From Corynebacterium gerontici (GTDB lineage Bacteria; Actinomycetota; Actinomycetes; Mycobacteriales; Mycobacteriaceae): 64,000 nucleotides of DNA. Of this stretch, positions 1 to 8,449 are shown piece by piece; the first letter of the stretch is position 1; each line of letters starts with the position of its first letter. Both the position numbers and the translations under genes were made by a program. Location of the stretch: the NCBI RefSeq assembly GCF_003813985.1, contig NZ_CP033897.1, positions 2,108,001 to 2,172,000 of the forward strand. Reading direction: 5' to 3'. Under the pieces are notes generated by a model, which saw only the letters and a program-made list of their open reading frames with translations, was not told where the DNA came from and ran no database searches.

Positions 1-508
1 TGCAGTGACCTACATTTATAACGACGGCACATCCGTGGCACCGCTGTGTACTTCGCCGGTGCAGCAGTGCGCTTCGGGGAGCCTCTACGGTGGCGATGAG
101 CCAGCGCTCACATGGTTCTCCGCCGCAACCAGCAGCGACACCGCCGAAGAGGGCACTCTGCCCCCAGCAAAAAACGAGTACCGCCGTGGCACCGCCGCTT
201 CCCTCGGAGATCAATACATCGGGCGCGACTTTGGCGTTGCCGAGAAGGAACTGACCAAGAGGGGATACAAGGTACTGCGCCAATACGTTTCCGGCAACGG
301 GGCACCCAAAGATCAAGTAGTTCGCAGCAGTGTGCCAACACCGCTGAAAAAGGGCGCCACGATCACCCTGTACGTCTCAGACGGCAGCCCAGCGCCTCGT
401 CCCGCTCCTGCGCGCACCGTCACCCCATCCATTCCGCCAGTGCCGCAGATCCCCAGCCAGCCAGCCGATAGCCTGGCCGATTCACTCAGGCGCCTGCTAG
501 GACAGTAG
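1..508 (+). CDS. ponA: C-terminal part of PASTA-domain penicillin-binding protein (class A PBP, PonA-like), truncated by window edge
   Basis: The 5' part lies outside the window; the frame is open from the first bases to a TAG at 506-508. What is visible is the tail of a bifunctional transglycosylase/transpeptidase: a stretch typical of the end of a transpeptidase domain, then one PASTA domain (from about GRDFGVAEKEL to ITLYVSDG) and a Pro-rich end finishing ADSLRRLLGQ. PASTA domains bind peptidoglycan fragments outside the membrane, so the product should be a cell-wall polymerase. It converges on yqeY. The assignment to PonA rests on the PASTA tail and on remembered synteny with corynebacteria; the catalytic residues are not in view. 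Confidence 0.8.
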   Translation, partial: AVTYIYNDGTSVAPLCTSPVQQCASGSLYGGDEPALTWFSAATSSDTAEEGTLPPAKNEYRRGTAASLGDQYIGRDFGVAEKELTKRGYKVLRQYVSGNGAPKDQVVRSSVPTPLKKGATITLYVSDGSPAPRPAPARTVTPSIPPVPQIPSQPADSLADSLRRLLGQ

Positions 509-572
509 AAGGTTCGAGGGAGCTTTTCGACGCCACCAGCGCCATCCTCCCCCAATCCTGGTCGCGCCCGAT

Positions 573-1034
573 TTAGCTTTGCAGCGCAGCCCGCACCGCG
601 GCGCTGAGGCGCTTGCCGTCAGCTCGGCCATCAGCCTTGGCGCTCGCAACCTTCATTGCCTGCCCCATGAGTTTCATGGAAACCTCTCCATCACCAGCGG
701 CTTCCTTCACAGATTCCCGCGCTAGGGTTTCCAACTCGGCATCGTCGAGCTGCGTGGGCTGATATTGCTCAAATACCTTAGCCTCCGCCAGTTCAGTATC
801 GGCGAGCTCTTGCCTGCCGTTGTCTGCGTAGACCTCGGCGGATTCACGGCGCTTCTTAATCTCACGAGCGATGACTTTGAGCACGGTGGCGTCGTCAAGC
901 TCATGGCGCGCCCCGGAAGTTTCCTCGGCCTGGATGGACGAAAGGAGCATGCGCAAAGCCGAAGTGGTGAGCTTGTCACGCGCCTTCATGGCGGTGGTGA
1001 GGTCATTGCGGATGGTTGCTTTCAGTTCACTCAT
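573..1034 (-). CDS. yqeY: GatB/YqeY domain protein
   Basis: 153 residues starting MSELKATIRNDL. The whole length is one YqeY domain, an all-helical fold related to the tail domain of the GatB amidotransferase subunit. The family signatures are clear: an N-terminal MKARDKLTTSALRMLLSSI helix, a central KKRRESAEVY segment and a C-terminal MGQAMKVASAKADGRADG block. In GatB this fold contacts tRNA; the role of the free-standing protein is not established. I chose the ATG at 1034 because upstream in-frame sequence is simply the reverse of the neighbouring phosphoesterase gene. It is divergent from that gene, with only 28 bp between the starts, so the two promoters must overlap or be leaderless. Confidence 0.9.
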   Translation of the reverse strand: MSELKATIRNDLTTAMKARDKLTTSALRMLLSSIQAEETSGARHELDDATVLKVIAREIKKRRESAEVYADNGRQELADTELAEAKVFEQYQPTQLDDAELETLARESVKEAAGDGEVSMKLMGQAMKVASAKADGRADGKRLSAAVRAALQS

Positions 1035-1062
1035 GCCCCCAGCGTACCGGTAGTGTGGGGGT

Positions 1063-1968
1063 GTGGTTTCGATTCTTAAGGCAACGGCAGGCAGCTTCCT
1101 CACGCTCGCAGGAACAGCAGCAGCGACGCTCGGGTGGGCGATGCGCGAATGTTCCCAATTTCGCCTCCACACGGTAGACGTGCCCATTTTGGAACCCGGC
1201 GCACTTGAGGGGCGCGATGCCTTCACCATCCTGCACATCTCCGATCTGCACATGGTGCCCTCGCAGCACAAAAAGCAGCAGTGGGTGCGTTCGCTGGCCA
1301 CGCTGCAACCAGATCTGGTGGTAAATACTGGCGATAATTTGAGCGACCTCAAAGGAGTGCCGGGGGTGCTGCGCGCACTGGAACCACTCCTGCGTTTCCC
1401 CGGCCTCTTCGTATTTGGCACCAATGACTATTTCGCACCGCGGCCAGTGAACCCACTGAAATATTTGACGGGCAAAAAGCGGAAGGTCAGCAAGGTGCCG
1501 CTGCCCTGGGAGGGGATGCGCGCCGCGTTTCTGGAGCACGGCTGGATGGACGCCAATCAGGCCCGCCACGAGTTCAAAGCCTCCGGCCTGAAAATCGCCG
1601 CCGCCGGAGTGGATGATCCACACCACCACCTCGACGATTACGAAGCAATCGCAGGCCAGCCACACCCCGAGGCTGATCTCAGCCTCGCCCTGCTGCACTC
1701 CCCCGAACCGCGAGTGCTGGAACGATTTAAATCAGACGGTTACATGCTGTCGCTTTCTGGGCACACCCACGGCGGCCAGGTGTGCCTGCCCGGCGGCAAG
1801 GCACTGGTGACCAATTGCGGCATCGATCCCGAGCGCTGCAAAGGGCTGCATCGCTTTGGCGAGATGTGGATGCACGTGAGTAACGGCCTTGGCCAATCTA
1901 AGTACGCTCCCGTGCGCCTATTCTGCAAGCCTTCTGCAACCCTGCTGCGCTTGGTAGCAAAGGATTGA
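1063..1968 (+). CDS. Metallophosphoesterase, YkuE/YaeI-like, membrane-tethered
   Basis: 301 residues. An N-terminal hydrophobic helix (about residues 5-25) is followed by a calcineurin-like phosphoesterase domain. Metal-binding motifs are visible in order: ISDLHM (D-x-H) near residue 60, the NTGDN block near 90, a GTNDY in place of the usual GNHDY near 130, and LSGHTHGGQ near 235. The Asn-Asp replacing Asn-His-Asp is a recognisable variant in actinobacterial members. Related proteins hydrolyse phosphoesters of lipids or cell-wall precursors outside or at the membrane; the substrate here is unknown. The GTG start at 1063 is used. Its place beside ponA fits an envelope role (inference). Confidence 0.88.
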   Translation: MVSILKATAGSFLTLAGTAAATLGWAMRECSQFRLHTVDVPILEPGALEGRDAFTILHISDLHMVPSQHKKQQWVRSLATLQPDLVVNTGDNLSDLKGVPGVLRALEPLLRFPGLFVFGTNDYFAPRPVNPLKYLTGKKRKVSKVPLPWEGMRAAFLEHGWMDANQARHEFKASGLKIAAAGVDDPHHHLDDYEAIAGQPHPEADLSLALLHSPEPRVLERFKSDGYMLSLSGHTHGGQVCLPGGKALVTNCGIDPERCKGLHRFGEMWMHVSNGLGQSKYAPVRLFCKPSATLLRLVAKD

Positions 1969-1978
1969 GTGTTTCTTC

Positions 1979-1994
1979 GGGCACAAATGTGCCC
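1979..1994 (+). terminator. Perfect inverted repeat after the phosphoesterase gene
   Basis: GGGCAC-AAAT-GTGCCC begins 10 bp after the phosphoesterase stop. It lacks a clear T-run, so it may be a weak terminator or a protein-binding palindrome. Confidence 0.35.
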
Positions 1995-2022
1995 TAACAG
2001 CAGTTGAGCGCGACCTGCCGTT

Positions 2023-2051
2023 TTGGAGTTCGCCCAACAGCTCACTATGCT
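2023..2051 (+). promoter_or_regulatory. Promoter of tRNA-Pro
   Basis: TTGGAG, a 17-bp spacer, then TATGCT, ending 27 bp before the tRNA. Spacing and both hexamers fit a housekeeping sigma-70 type promoter. Confidence 0.55.
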
Positions 2052-2078
2052 GTTCTGGGTAGCACGCAGGTGTTATGG

Positions 2079-2155
<77 letters not shown>

Positions 2156-2159
2156 ATAG

Positions 2160-2200
2160 CCGCAGGTCAGATAAGTTAGATGCTTTCTGATCTGCGGTTT
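2160..2200 (+). terminator. Rho-independent terminator of tRNA-Pro
   Basis: CCGCAGGTCAGA (2160-2171) pairs with TCTGATCTGCGG (2186-2197), one G-T wobble, and is followed by TTTTT. It starts five bases after the tRNA CCA. Confidence 0.8.
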
Positions 2201-2331
2201 TTCATTTTCAGTGGTTCAGGCTTGTATTCAAGATTGCAGCGCTGCTGTATGTTTAGAGCCTCAACTTCCTTCAGACCCGGCAGTCATTTATTCCGCGCCA
2301 CGCCATATCCCACCCCGCCCACACTTAACGC

Positions 2332-2359
2332 AAAAAGCGCACCCGAAGGTGCGCTTTTT
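2332..2359 (-). terminator. Terminator of the SGNH esterase gene, symmetrical
   Basis: AAAAAGCGCACC and GGTGCGCTTTTT form a 12-bp stem with a CGAA loop, so T-runs occur on both strands. It lies 17 bp beyond the stop of the minus-strand esterase gene. Confidence 0.8.
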
Positions 2360-2376
2360 ATTTCAGCAGAGAGGCG

Positions 2377-3210
2377 TTAGGCACGGCCTGCGAACTCACC
2401 GACTGCGTTCAGGCCAGCGTCGGTGGCGTGGATCGGAAGCTGGTGAGGACCGGCACCGAAGTCGATCAGGCCGGCATACCAGGGATCAACATCGCACATG
2501 CCATGGCCAGCGGTGGGGGCCTTGGAGTCCACGAACTTCACGCCGGTTTCACGGGCGACGTTGCGGAAGGTGTCGGACATTCCACGCTCATAATCGCCCA
2601 TAGCCTGCAGGTGGATTGGGGCGGTTTGGCCGGGGGCCAAGCGGATGAGGCAAACGTTGCCGTCGGGTGCGATCGTGGGGTAATCCACAATCTTGATGTC
2701 AGCATTCGGTGCCAGTTCCTTGGCGCGCAGCACGGCATCGCGCATGGTGTTGTGGATGCGCCCGAAGATGACGTCCAGGGGCTCCTTGCCGTTATACACG
2801 TAGGTGTCGTTGGCTCCGGCGAGGATTGCCACCTGCTTGGTCTGTGGGCCGAGCTGGCCCTGGGCCGCAGCTTCGTTGATCTGATCAATCACGTGGCGGC
2901 CGCCGGAGGCCAGGCTGGCACCGGCGCAGGTGAAGTTGGCGGTAGGCAACCCGGAAGCACGCCCAAAAGCGTTGGTGATTTGATTATCGGAACCGCAACC
3001 GAACTGGTTGATGTTGATGCCTGCTGACAGTGCGACGGTGGCGGGGTTTTGGATCACTTTGCCTGCAAAGAAATCAACTACGGAAGGGTTGGCGGGCACT
3101 GAGTCACCAAAGAACACGGCGTTGGGTTCTGCAGCGCTTGCCTGCGGTGCAAGCACCAGCGATGCACTCGCGGCGAGTGCTGCGATGGTGGCGATGGCGC
3201 GGTTGCGCAT
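2377..3210 (-). CDS. Secreted SGNH/GDSL-type esterase
   Basis: 277 residues. A Sec signal peptide (MRNRAIATIAAL... ending ASA-AEP near residue 28) is followed by a GDSL/SGNH hydrolase fold. The four blocks can be read: FFGDSVPANP carries the nucleophile Ser; ACAGASLASGG-type glycine block; AILAGANDTYV gives the Asn of block III; and PIHATDAGLNAVGEF supplies the C-terminal His. Four or more cysteines (FGCGSD, NFTCAG, NVCLIR, HGMCDV) suggest disulfides in the exported protein. Members in corynebacteria and mycobacteria act on lipids or acylated envelope glycans; the substrate here is unknown. The start is fixed by the signal peptide and an AGAAGGAC ribosome-binding site. Confidence 0.88.
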   Translation of the reverse strand: MRNRAIATIAALAASASLVLAPQASAAEPNAVFFGDSVPANPSVVDFFAGKVIQNPATVALSAGININQFGCGSDNQITNAFGRASGLPTANFTCAGASLASGGRHVIDQINEAAAQGQLGPQTKQVAILAGANDTYVYNGKEPLDVIFGRIHNTMRDAVLRAKELAPNADIKIVDYPTIAPDGNVCLIRLAPGQTAPIHLQAMGDYERGMSDTFRNVARETGVKFVDSKAPTAGHGMCDVDPWYAGLIDFGAGPHQLPIHATDAGLNAVGEFAGRA

Positions 3211-3240
3211 GTGGGTCCTTCTTTCGGCAATCACACTATC

Positions 3241-3257
3241 CGCTTCGCTTTGAAGCG
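3241..3257. promoter_or_regulatory. Short inverted repeat upstream of the esterase gene
   Basis: CGCTTC-N5-GAAGCG lies 30 bp upstream of the esterase start. It could be an operator; nothing else supports this. Confidence 0.25.
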
Positions 3258-3382
3258 ACACGGGGAGCGTCACATGAGTCGTTATAATTTCGTTACTCCA
3301 ACCTAGCGGAAGTTTCGCCCCTTGAACAAGTCCAGGATGTCACACTAGACACTCCAGTCACATTTGCTGGGCTATGGCTGGT

Positions 3383-4816
3383 CTATTCCCGCACCTCGCT
3401 AACATTTCCCTGCGCGCCCCGAGCTCCCGCGGGCAGCCAACGCGCAATACCAGTCACAAACAACAACACACATCCCATCACTCCTGCCGCCAACCAAAGC
3501 GAAGCACCACTCACACCATTGCCCACCGCACTCAAAGCCATCGTGGGGTAGTGCAGCGGCATGAGCGCACTCAGCACCTCCTGAGGCTTCGAGATCCCTT
3601 GGGTACTCGCACTGTTCCAAACCCAGCCAACCACTGCAGTTTGGAGCACCAGGCCCAGCACGGCACATATACCGCCGATGCGAGCGCCGAGCAGGCGCAC
3701 CAAGAGGGTGGTGCCCAACAGTGCCATCGCAGCCGCTGCGGCACTGATCACCCCAGCGGCCAGCACCTCAACGGGGCCAGTTCCAACGCCCAAAATTGCA
3801 ACGAGCACCCCGCCCAACACCGCAAGTCCAGCCACGCTGACGATGCTGAGCATCTTGTCTCGCTTCGCAGCCCCGGCTGCGAGCATGACCCCGGCAGCAA
3901 CCATAAACGCCAACAGGGGCGCGAGTGACTTCGTTATACCGGCATCGATGGCCTCCGGCGTGCCCGGGGCGATGCTCGGCAGCGCTTTGCGCGCGGCGGC
4001 GAGGTTATTGCGGGTATCTTGCGCCATCGCGTCAATCTGCTTTGCGCCGTCGTCGAGTTGGGTGATGCCACCCTTTGCTTCTTCTACTCCTTGCGACAAC
4101 TGCCCGAGCCCAGAAGCCAGATCCTTTGAGCCCTTAGTGGCACTATAAATACCGTCGCGATAGCCATAGCCGGGTGCATTAAGCTGATTCGCCACTTCGC
4201 GCGAGCCACTGCGAAGTTCCTCCAACTGCGCTTTCGTCCCGGCATCGATTTGAGCCGTCTCTACTTGGCGGTGAAATTCCTCAAGGCGCTGCTTCAATTC
4301 GGCAGCCTTGGGGTCTTGGCTCTGCTCGGCGTCGCGCTGCGCATCCTCGATGGCGGTGAGGATTTGCCCGCGCGCGGCTTCAAGCCCGACGATCTGTTTT
4401 ACCGCGAAGTCCACACCTTCAGCCACTTTGCTTGCACCTTCGCCCAGTTGGGCGGTGCCGGCTTGAATCTGCACCATGCCTTCGGCAAGCTCCTGTGAGC
4501 CCTTGCGAGCTTCTTGCATTTTGTTCGAAAGTTCCTCGGAGCCTCCTTTGAGCTTCCCGGTGCCGCTGACGAGCTGCGAGGTTCCCGCCTTGAGTAGGGA
4601 CGCCTCCATGTTCGCGTCCCCCAACGCCCGGCGAAGATTGCTCAGATCAACATCGCCGCTGGGCGCACCGAGGTCCTCCCCTGTCGTGTTCCAGGTGTTG
4701 GGAATGTGGGTATTGCTCGCGGCAATCGCGCCCGCGCCGATCACTAGCGGGGCGGCGAGAAGCATGCCTGCGATCACACGCTTGGTTGCGCTCGGTGGCT
4801 GGGAATTGGGGCTCAT
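3383..4816 (-). CDS. X-X-X-Leu-X-X-Gly heptad-repeat membrane protein (YhgE/Pip-like)
   Basis: 477 residues. One N-terminal transmembrane helix (about 14-35) leads into a long exported coiled segment (about 60-300) built on X-X-X-Leu-X-X-Gly heptads such as LSGTGKLKGGSEEL, LAEGMVQIQAGTAQLGEG and LASGLGQLSQGVEEAKGG. It ends with five or six transmembrane helices (about 305-465). This is the architecture of the YhgE/Pip group, shorter than phage-receptor Pip of Bacillus (about 900 residues). Members are often linked to MmpL-type or ABC-2 exporters, and a role in envelope transport is plausible but unproven. It is divergent from the Mrp operon. Confidence 0.75.
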   Translation of the reverse strand: MSPNSQPPSATKRVIAGMLLAAPLVIGAGAIAASNTHIPNTWNTTGEDLGAPSGDVDLSNLRRALGDANMEASLLKAGTSQLVSGTGKLKGGSEELSNKMQEARKGSQELAEGMVQIQAGTAQLGEGASKVAEGVDFAVKQIVGLEAARGQILTAIEDAQRDAEQSQDPKAAELKQRLEEFHRQVETAQIDAGTKAQLEELRSGSREVANQLNAPGYGYRDGIYSATKGSKDLASGLGQLSQGVEEAKGGITQLDDGAKQIDAMAQDTRNNLAAARKALPSIAPGTPEAIDAGITKSLAPLLAFMVAAGVMLAAGAAKRDKMLSIVSVAGLAVLGGVLVAILGVGTGPVEVLAAGVISAAAAAMALLGTTLLVRLLGARIGGICAVLGLVLQTAVVGWVWNSASTQGISKPQEVLSALMPLHYPTMALSAVGNGVSGASLWLAAGVMGCVLLFVTGIARWLPAGARGAQGNVSEVRE

Positions 4817-4900
4817 AACCTTAAAAACCTAGCTCCATGCTGGGGCTTTAGGGCGGAGACGCACCGGCGACCATTGAGAAATCTTGGCGCAATCGTGACC

Positions 4901-4923
4901 TTTTCCAGGTGTTCTGTGGAAAA
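4901..4923. promoter_or_regulatory. Inverted repeat in the divergent region before mnhA
   Basis: TTTTCCA-N9-TGGAAAA, a perfect 7-bp palindrome in the 223-bp region between the repeat membrane protein and mnhA. It is a candidate operator for the Mrp operon; no regulator is known to me. Confidence 0.35.
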
Positions 4924-5039
4924 CGCGGCTGGTAGTGTGGGGGCGTTAGCTGTGCCCGAAACCTTCCGATTCGGTGTTGTTTTTAACAACGTCGTGTTGG
5001 TTGGCAAGAGTTCCCGACCTCACTGGGTGTGAAACTACT

Positions 5040-8009
5040 GTGACCCTTATATATGTGTTAGCGCTTGCTGCGTTGGCGATTGTGCTTTCCCCTGTGCTGG
5101 TGAAGCTGATCGACCGCGCCGCAGGCTGGCCCCTCGCGGGCATCTTTATTATCGCCGCCTTCTTGCTGATGCAAAAGCTCCCCGGCATTTACGAAGGCCA
5201 GGCGGTGACCTACGAAAAGACGTGGGTGCCGGATCTGCTCGGCCCTGGCCTGGGCGTGACGTTCGCATTGAGAGCGGATGCGCTAAGCGTCTTCTTCGCC
5301 CTCCTCGCCCTGCTCGTGGGCGCTGTGGTGTTTGTGTATTCGGCCGCGTATCTGTCCAAAAACAAAGGCAACACCAGCTTCTACACGATCATGACGGCAT
5401 TTACCGCCAGCATCTTGATGTTGGTGCTTGCCGACGACGCCTTCGTGCTCTTCATCGCATGGGAGCTCGTCTCGCTGGCGTCTTTCATGCTCATCGCCCG
5501 CTCGGGCGGACGTGGTGGCGAGTTGGGCTCGCAGCGCACATTGGTGCTCACCTTCGTCGGTGGTCTCACCATGCTGGTGTCCTTGGCCATCGCCGCTACG
5601 CAGACCGGCACCACCAATATCACTGGCATGTTGCACAGTGATGTGTGGGCGCAAAAGCCTGGGCTCACCACCACCATCGCGGTGCTCATCGCAATCTCGG
5701 CCTTTACTAAGTCCGCTCAGTTGCCCTTCCACTTCTGGTTGCCGGAGGCCATGGCCGCCGCCACCCCGGTGTCTGCGTTCCTGCACGCCGCCGCGGTGGT
5801 CAAGGCCGGTATTTACCTGCTGCTGCGCTTTAGCACCATCTTCCACGACAACTCCACCTGGAACTGGCTGCTCATCGTGGTGGGCATCAGCACCGCTGTG
5901 ATGGCGTCACTGTTTGCTATTCAGAAGTCGGATCTGAAAAAGCTCACTGCATATTCCACCGTCTCGCACCTCGGTTGGATCGTGGCCACCATCGGCGTGG
6001 GCACTCCCCTAGCGCTGGCCGCAGCGCTGGTGCACACGCTGGCGCACGCAATGTTCAAGTCCAGCTTGTTCATGCTCATCGGCGTGGTGGATCACCAGAC
6101 CGGCACGCGCGACGCTTCGCGCCTTGGCTCCTCCTGGCGTTACTTGCCTTTTACCTTCGGCTCGGTGTGCATCGCTGCCGCCTCTATGGCTGCGGTGCCG
6201 CCCACCATGGGCTTCATTTCTAAGGAAGGCATGCTCGCCGCCTTTGAGGAAGCCCCCATCGGCACCGTCCCTGCCGCTGTGCTGCTGATTGCTGCTGGTG
6301 TGGGCGCCCTGTTCACCTTCACTTATTCCGCCCGCATCGTCTGCGATGGCTTCGTCGATGGTGACCGCGACATGTCGGAAACCAAAGAAGCACCCGTGTC
6401 GCTGTGGCTCCCGGCTGCGATTCCTGGCGTGCTCTCTTTGCCGCTGGTGTTCTTCGTTTCCGCGCTGGATAAGCCTGTCGACGCCGCCGTGAGCGTCATT
6501 TCTAGCGATCCCCATACGCACCTGGCGCTGTGGCACGGCGTGAGCTTGCCGCTTGGCATCTCAATAGCGGTGCTGGTCTTGGGCGTTGTGGGCGTGTTGT
6601 TCCGCAAGCAGATTTGGGCCACACTCGATGATCGCAAACTGGCACTGCGCAGCGGCAATGAGCTGCTCAATGGTGTGGTTCGCGGCTTGGCTCGCTATGG
6701 CAAGGCCGTGGGCAAGATGGGCGATTCCCTGAGCCCCACCCGCCACCTGGCCGTCATGTTCCTCATGATCATTGCGCTGGCGGGAACCGTTACTATCAAG
6801 GGCGTGGTCCACGGCGGCATCGACGGCGCGCCGCTGGCTCCCCGCATCGAGGGCATGGATCGCTGGAGCGATCTGGTGCCGCTTCTGATCGTGGTGGTGT
6901 CCCTGGTGCTGCTGCTTCGCACCGCCTCCCGTCTGACGGCTGTGGTGCTGGTGGGTATCGCCGGTATGGGCGTGACCTTCCAGATGCTCACCTTGGGTGC
7001 GCCCGACGTGGCACTTACCCAGCTCCTGGTGGAGGCACTGACCGTGGTGATCATGATGCTGGTGGTTCGCCAACAGCCCGAGACCTTCCACCCAACCAAG
7101 GCGAAGCGTCGCATTTCTGCCGCAGTGATGGCCGGGCTGGTGGGCTTGTCCACCTTCGGCGCCGTCTTCTTCCTGCTGGGCAGACGCGAGCGCACGGACT
7201 TGTCCATCTGGTACCTGCAAAACGGCCCGGAGATCACCGGCGGCGACAATATTGTGAACACCATCCTGGTGGAGTTCCGTGCATTCGATACTTTGGGCGA
7301 GCTTTCCGTGCTCGGCATGGCAGCCGTGGTGATCGCCGCAGTGGTCACCTCCATGCCGCGCTACCCCTTTGCCAAAGGCACGCACCCTGCGCCCTTTGGC
7401 AAGGCACGCATTAATGCCATCCCCGCGCAACAACTCCTGCGATTCCTCATCCCCACCCTCGGTGTGGTGAGCTTCCTGGTGTTCATGCGTGGCCACAACA
7501 GCCCCGGCGGTGGCTTCATTGCCGCGCTCATCTTCGGTGGCGCGCTGATGATCTCCTACATTTCCTTCCCGCGCGATCAGCGCATCGTGGAGATCAATAC
7601 TCCGGTCAAGCTCACCGCAGTGGGCGTGCTCTTTGCCCTGCTGGCAGGCTTTATCGGTTTGAGCAAGGGCTCCTTCCTCTACGCGCTGCACGGGCACTTC
7701 GCCGGCGAGCACTGGACTACCTCGATGATCTTCGACATCGGCGTGTACCTGGCGGTGATGGGCATGCTGAGCATGGCCATCAATGTGCTGGGCAGCTACC
7801 TGCGCCCGGGCATGAGCCGAAAACAGCTCACCTTCACCAAGGAAGATTCCCCACTGCACTCGCCGCCGGAGGTACAGGCGCGTGAGGACGATGATGAGGA
7901 CTTCCCCGATAGCGAGCCTTTCGCGCACACCACGGCAAAGCGCCCAGCGCGCGGGGAGCGCAGAAAAGCACAAACCATCACCGAGCTAAGGAAGGAGCAG
8001 GCAGAATGA
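5040..8009 (+). CDS. mnhA: Mrp Na+/H+ antiporter subunit A, fused A-B form
   Basis: 989 residues from a GTG at 5040. The N-terminal two thirds is an NuoL-like proton-channel domain with the conserved membrane Glu in FIAWELVSLASF (about residue 140) and the FHFWLPEAMAAATPVSAFLHAAAV block. The C-terminal third carries the MnhB module (SPGGGFIAALIFGGALMISY), followed by a charged cytosolic tail of about 60 residues. A and B are separate genes in Bacillus; fusion is usual in actinobacteria, which explains why no mnhB follows. The complex exports Na+ (and Li+) for protons and supports alkaline and salt tolerance. The start is uncertain: the ribosome-binding site is weak and in-frame codons continue upstream to 4974. 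It overlaps mnhC by ATGA. Confidence 0.93.
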   Translation: MTLIYVLALAALAIVLSPVLVKLIDRAAGWPLAGIFIIAAFLLMQKLPGIYEGQAVTYEKTWVPDLLGPGLGVTFALRADALSVFFALLALLVGAVVFVYSAAYLSKNKGNTSFYTIMTAFTASILMLVLADDAFVLFIAWELVSLASFMLIARSGGRGGELGSQRTLVLTFVGGLTMLVSLAIAATQTGTTNITGMLHSDVWAQKPGLTTTIAVLIAISAFTKSAQLPFHFWLPEAMAAATPVSAFLHAAAVVKAGIYLLLRFSTIFHDNSTWNWLLIVVGISTAVMASLFAIQKSDLKKLTAYSTVSHLGWIVATIGVGTPLALAAALVHTLAHAMFKSSLFMLIGVVDHQTGTRDASRLGSSWRYLPFTFGSVCIAAASMAAVPPTMGFISKEGMLAAFEEAPIGTVPAAVLLIAAGVGALFTFTYSARIVCDGFVDGDRDMSETKEAPVSLWLPAAIPGVLSLPLVFFVSALDKPVDAAVSVISSDPHTHLALWHGVSLPLGISIAVLVLGVVGVLFRKQIWATLDDRKLALRSGNELLNGVVRGLARYGKAVGKMGDSLSPTRHLAVMFLMIIALAGTVTIKGVVHGGIDGAPLAPRIEGMDRWSDLVPLLIVVVSLVLLLRTASRLTAVVLVGIAGMGVTFQMLTLGAPDVALTQLLVEALTVVIMMLVVRQQPETFHPTKAKRRISAAVMAGLVGLSTFGAVFFLLGRRERTDLSIWYLQNGPEITGGDNIVNTILVEFRAFDTLGELSVLGMAAVVIAAVVTSMPRYPFAKGTHPAPFGKARINAIPAQQLLRFLIPTLGVVSFLVFMRGHNSPGGGFIAALIFGGALMISYISFPRDQRIVEINTPVKLTAVGVLFALLAGFIGLSKGSFLYALHGHFAGEHWTTSMIFDIGVYLAVMGMLSMAINVLGSYLRPGMSRKQLTFTKEDSPLHSPPEVQAREDDDEDFPDSEPFAHTTAKRPARGERRKAQTITELRKEQAE

Positions 8010-8449
8010 TCCTCGCACTCACTATCGCGATCTTGGCTGCGGGCGGCACCTACCTGGTGCTGCAGCGCGGCATGTTGCGCCTGGTCATCGGCATGACGCT
8101 GATCAGCCACGCAGTGAACCTGCTCATCCTTGCCACCGGCGTGCCCAAGTGGCGTGGTGAGGCATTCCCATCGATCACTTCGCTTGCCGACGCCGCGGAT
8201 CCCATCCCCCAGGCCTTCGTGCTCACAGCCATCGTGATTGCCATGGCAACCACCACCTACATGCTCACGCTGTCTGGCCTTGGCCGCTCTGATGACACAC
8301 TCGCTGAGGAAGTAGCTGACGAGGAATCGCCGCTGCAGACCCTGGGGCGTTCCATCTCTAGCGCTGAGGTTGCAGAAAACCTCGACCACAATGCCAAGCG
8401 CTTGCAGCAGCGCGGCGAGAACGCCAAGAACGCTGAGGAGGCGCACTAA
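8006..8449 (+). CDS. mnhC: Mrp Na+/H+ antiporter subunit C
   Basis: 147 residues, NuoK-like. Three transmembrane helices fill the first 90 residues, including the GMLRLVIGMTLISHAVNLLIL helix and the PQAFVLTAIVIAMATTTYML helix. A hydrophilic tail of about 50 residues (ADEESPLQTLGRS to the end), longer than in Bacillus MrpC, follows. It overlaps mnhA and mnhD by one start/stop each, so translation of A, C and D is coupled. It works only as part of the Mrp complex. Confidence 0.93.
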   Translation: MILALTIAILAAGGTYLVLQRGMLRLVIGMTLISHAVNLLILATGVPKWRGEAFPSITSLADAADPIPQAFVLTAIVIAMATTTYMLTLSGLGRSDDTLAEEVADEESPLQTLGRSISSAEVAENLDHNAKRLQQRGENAKNAEEAH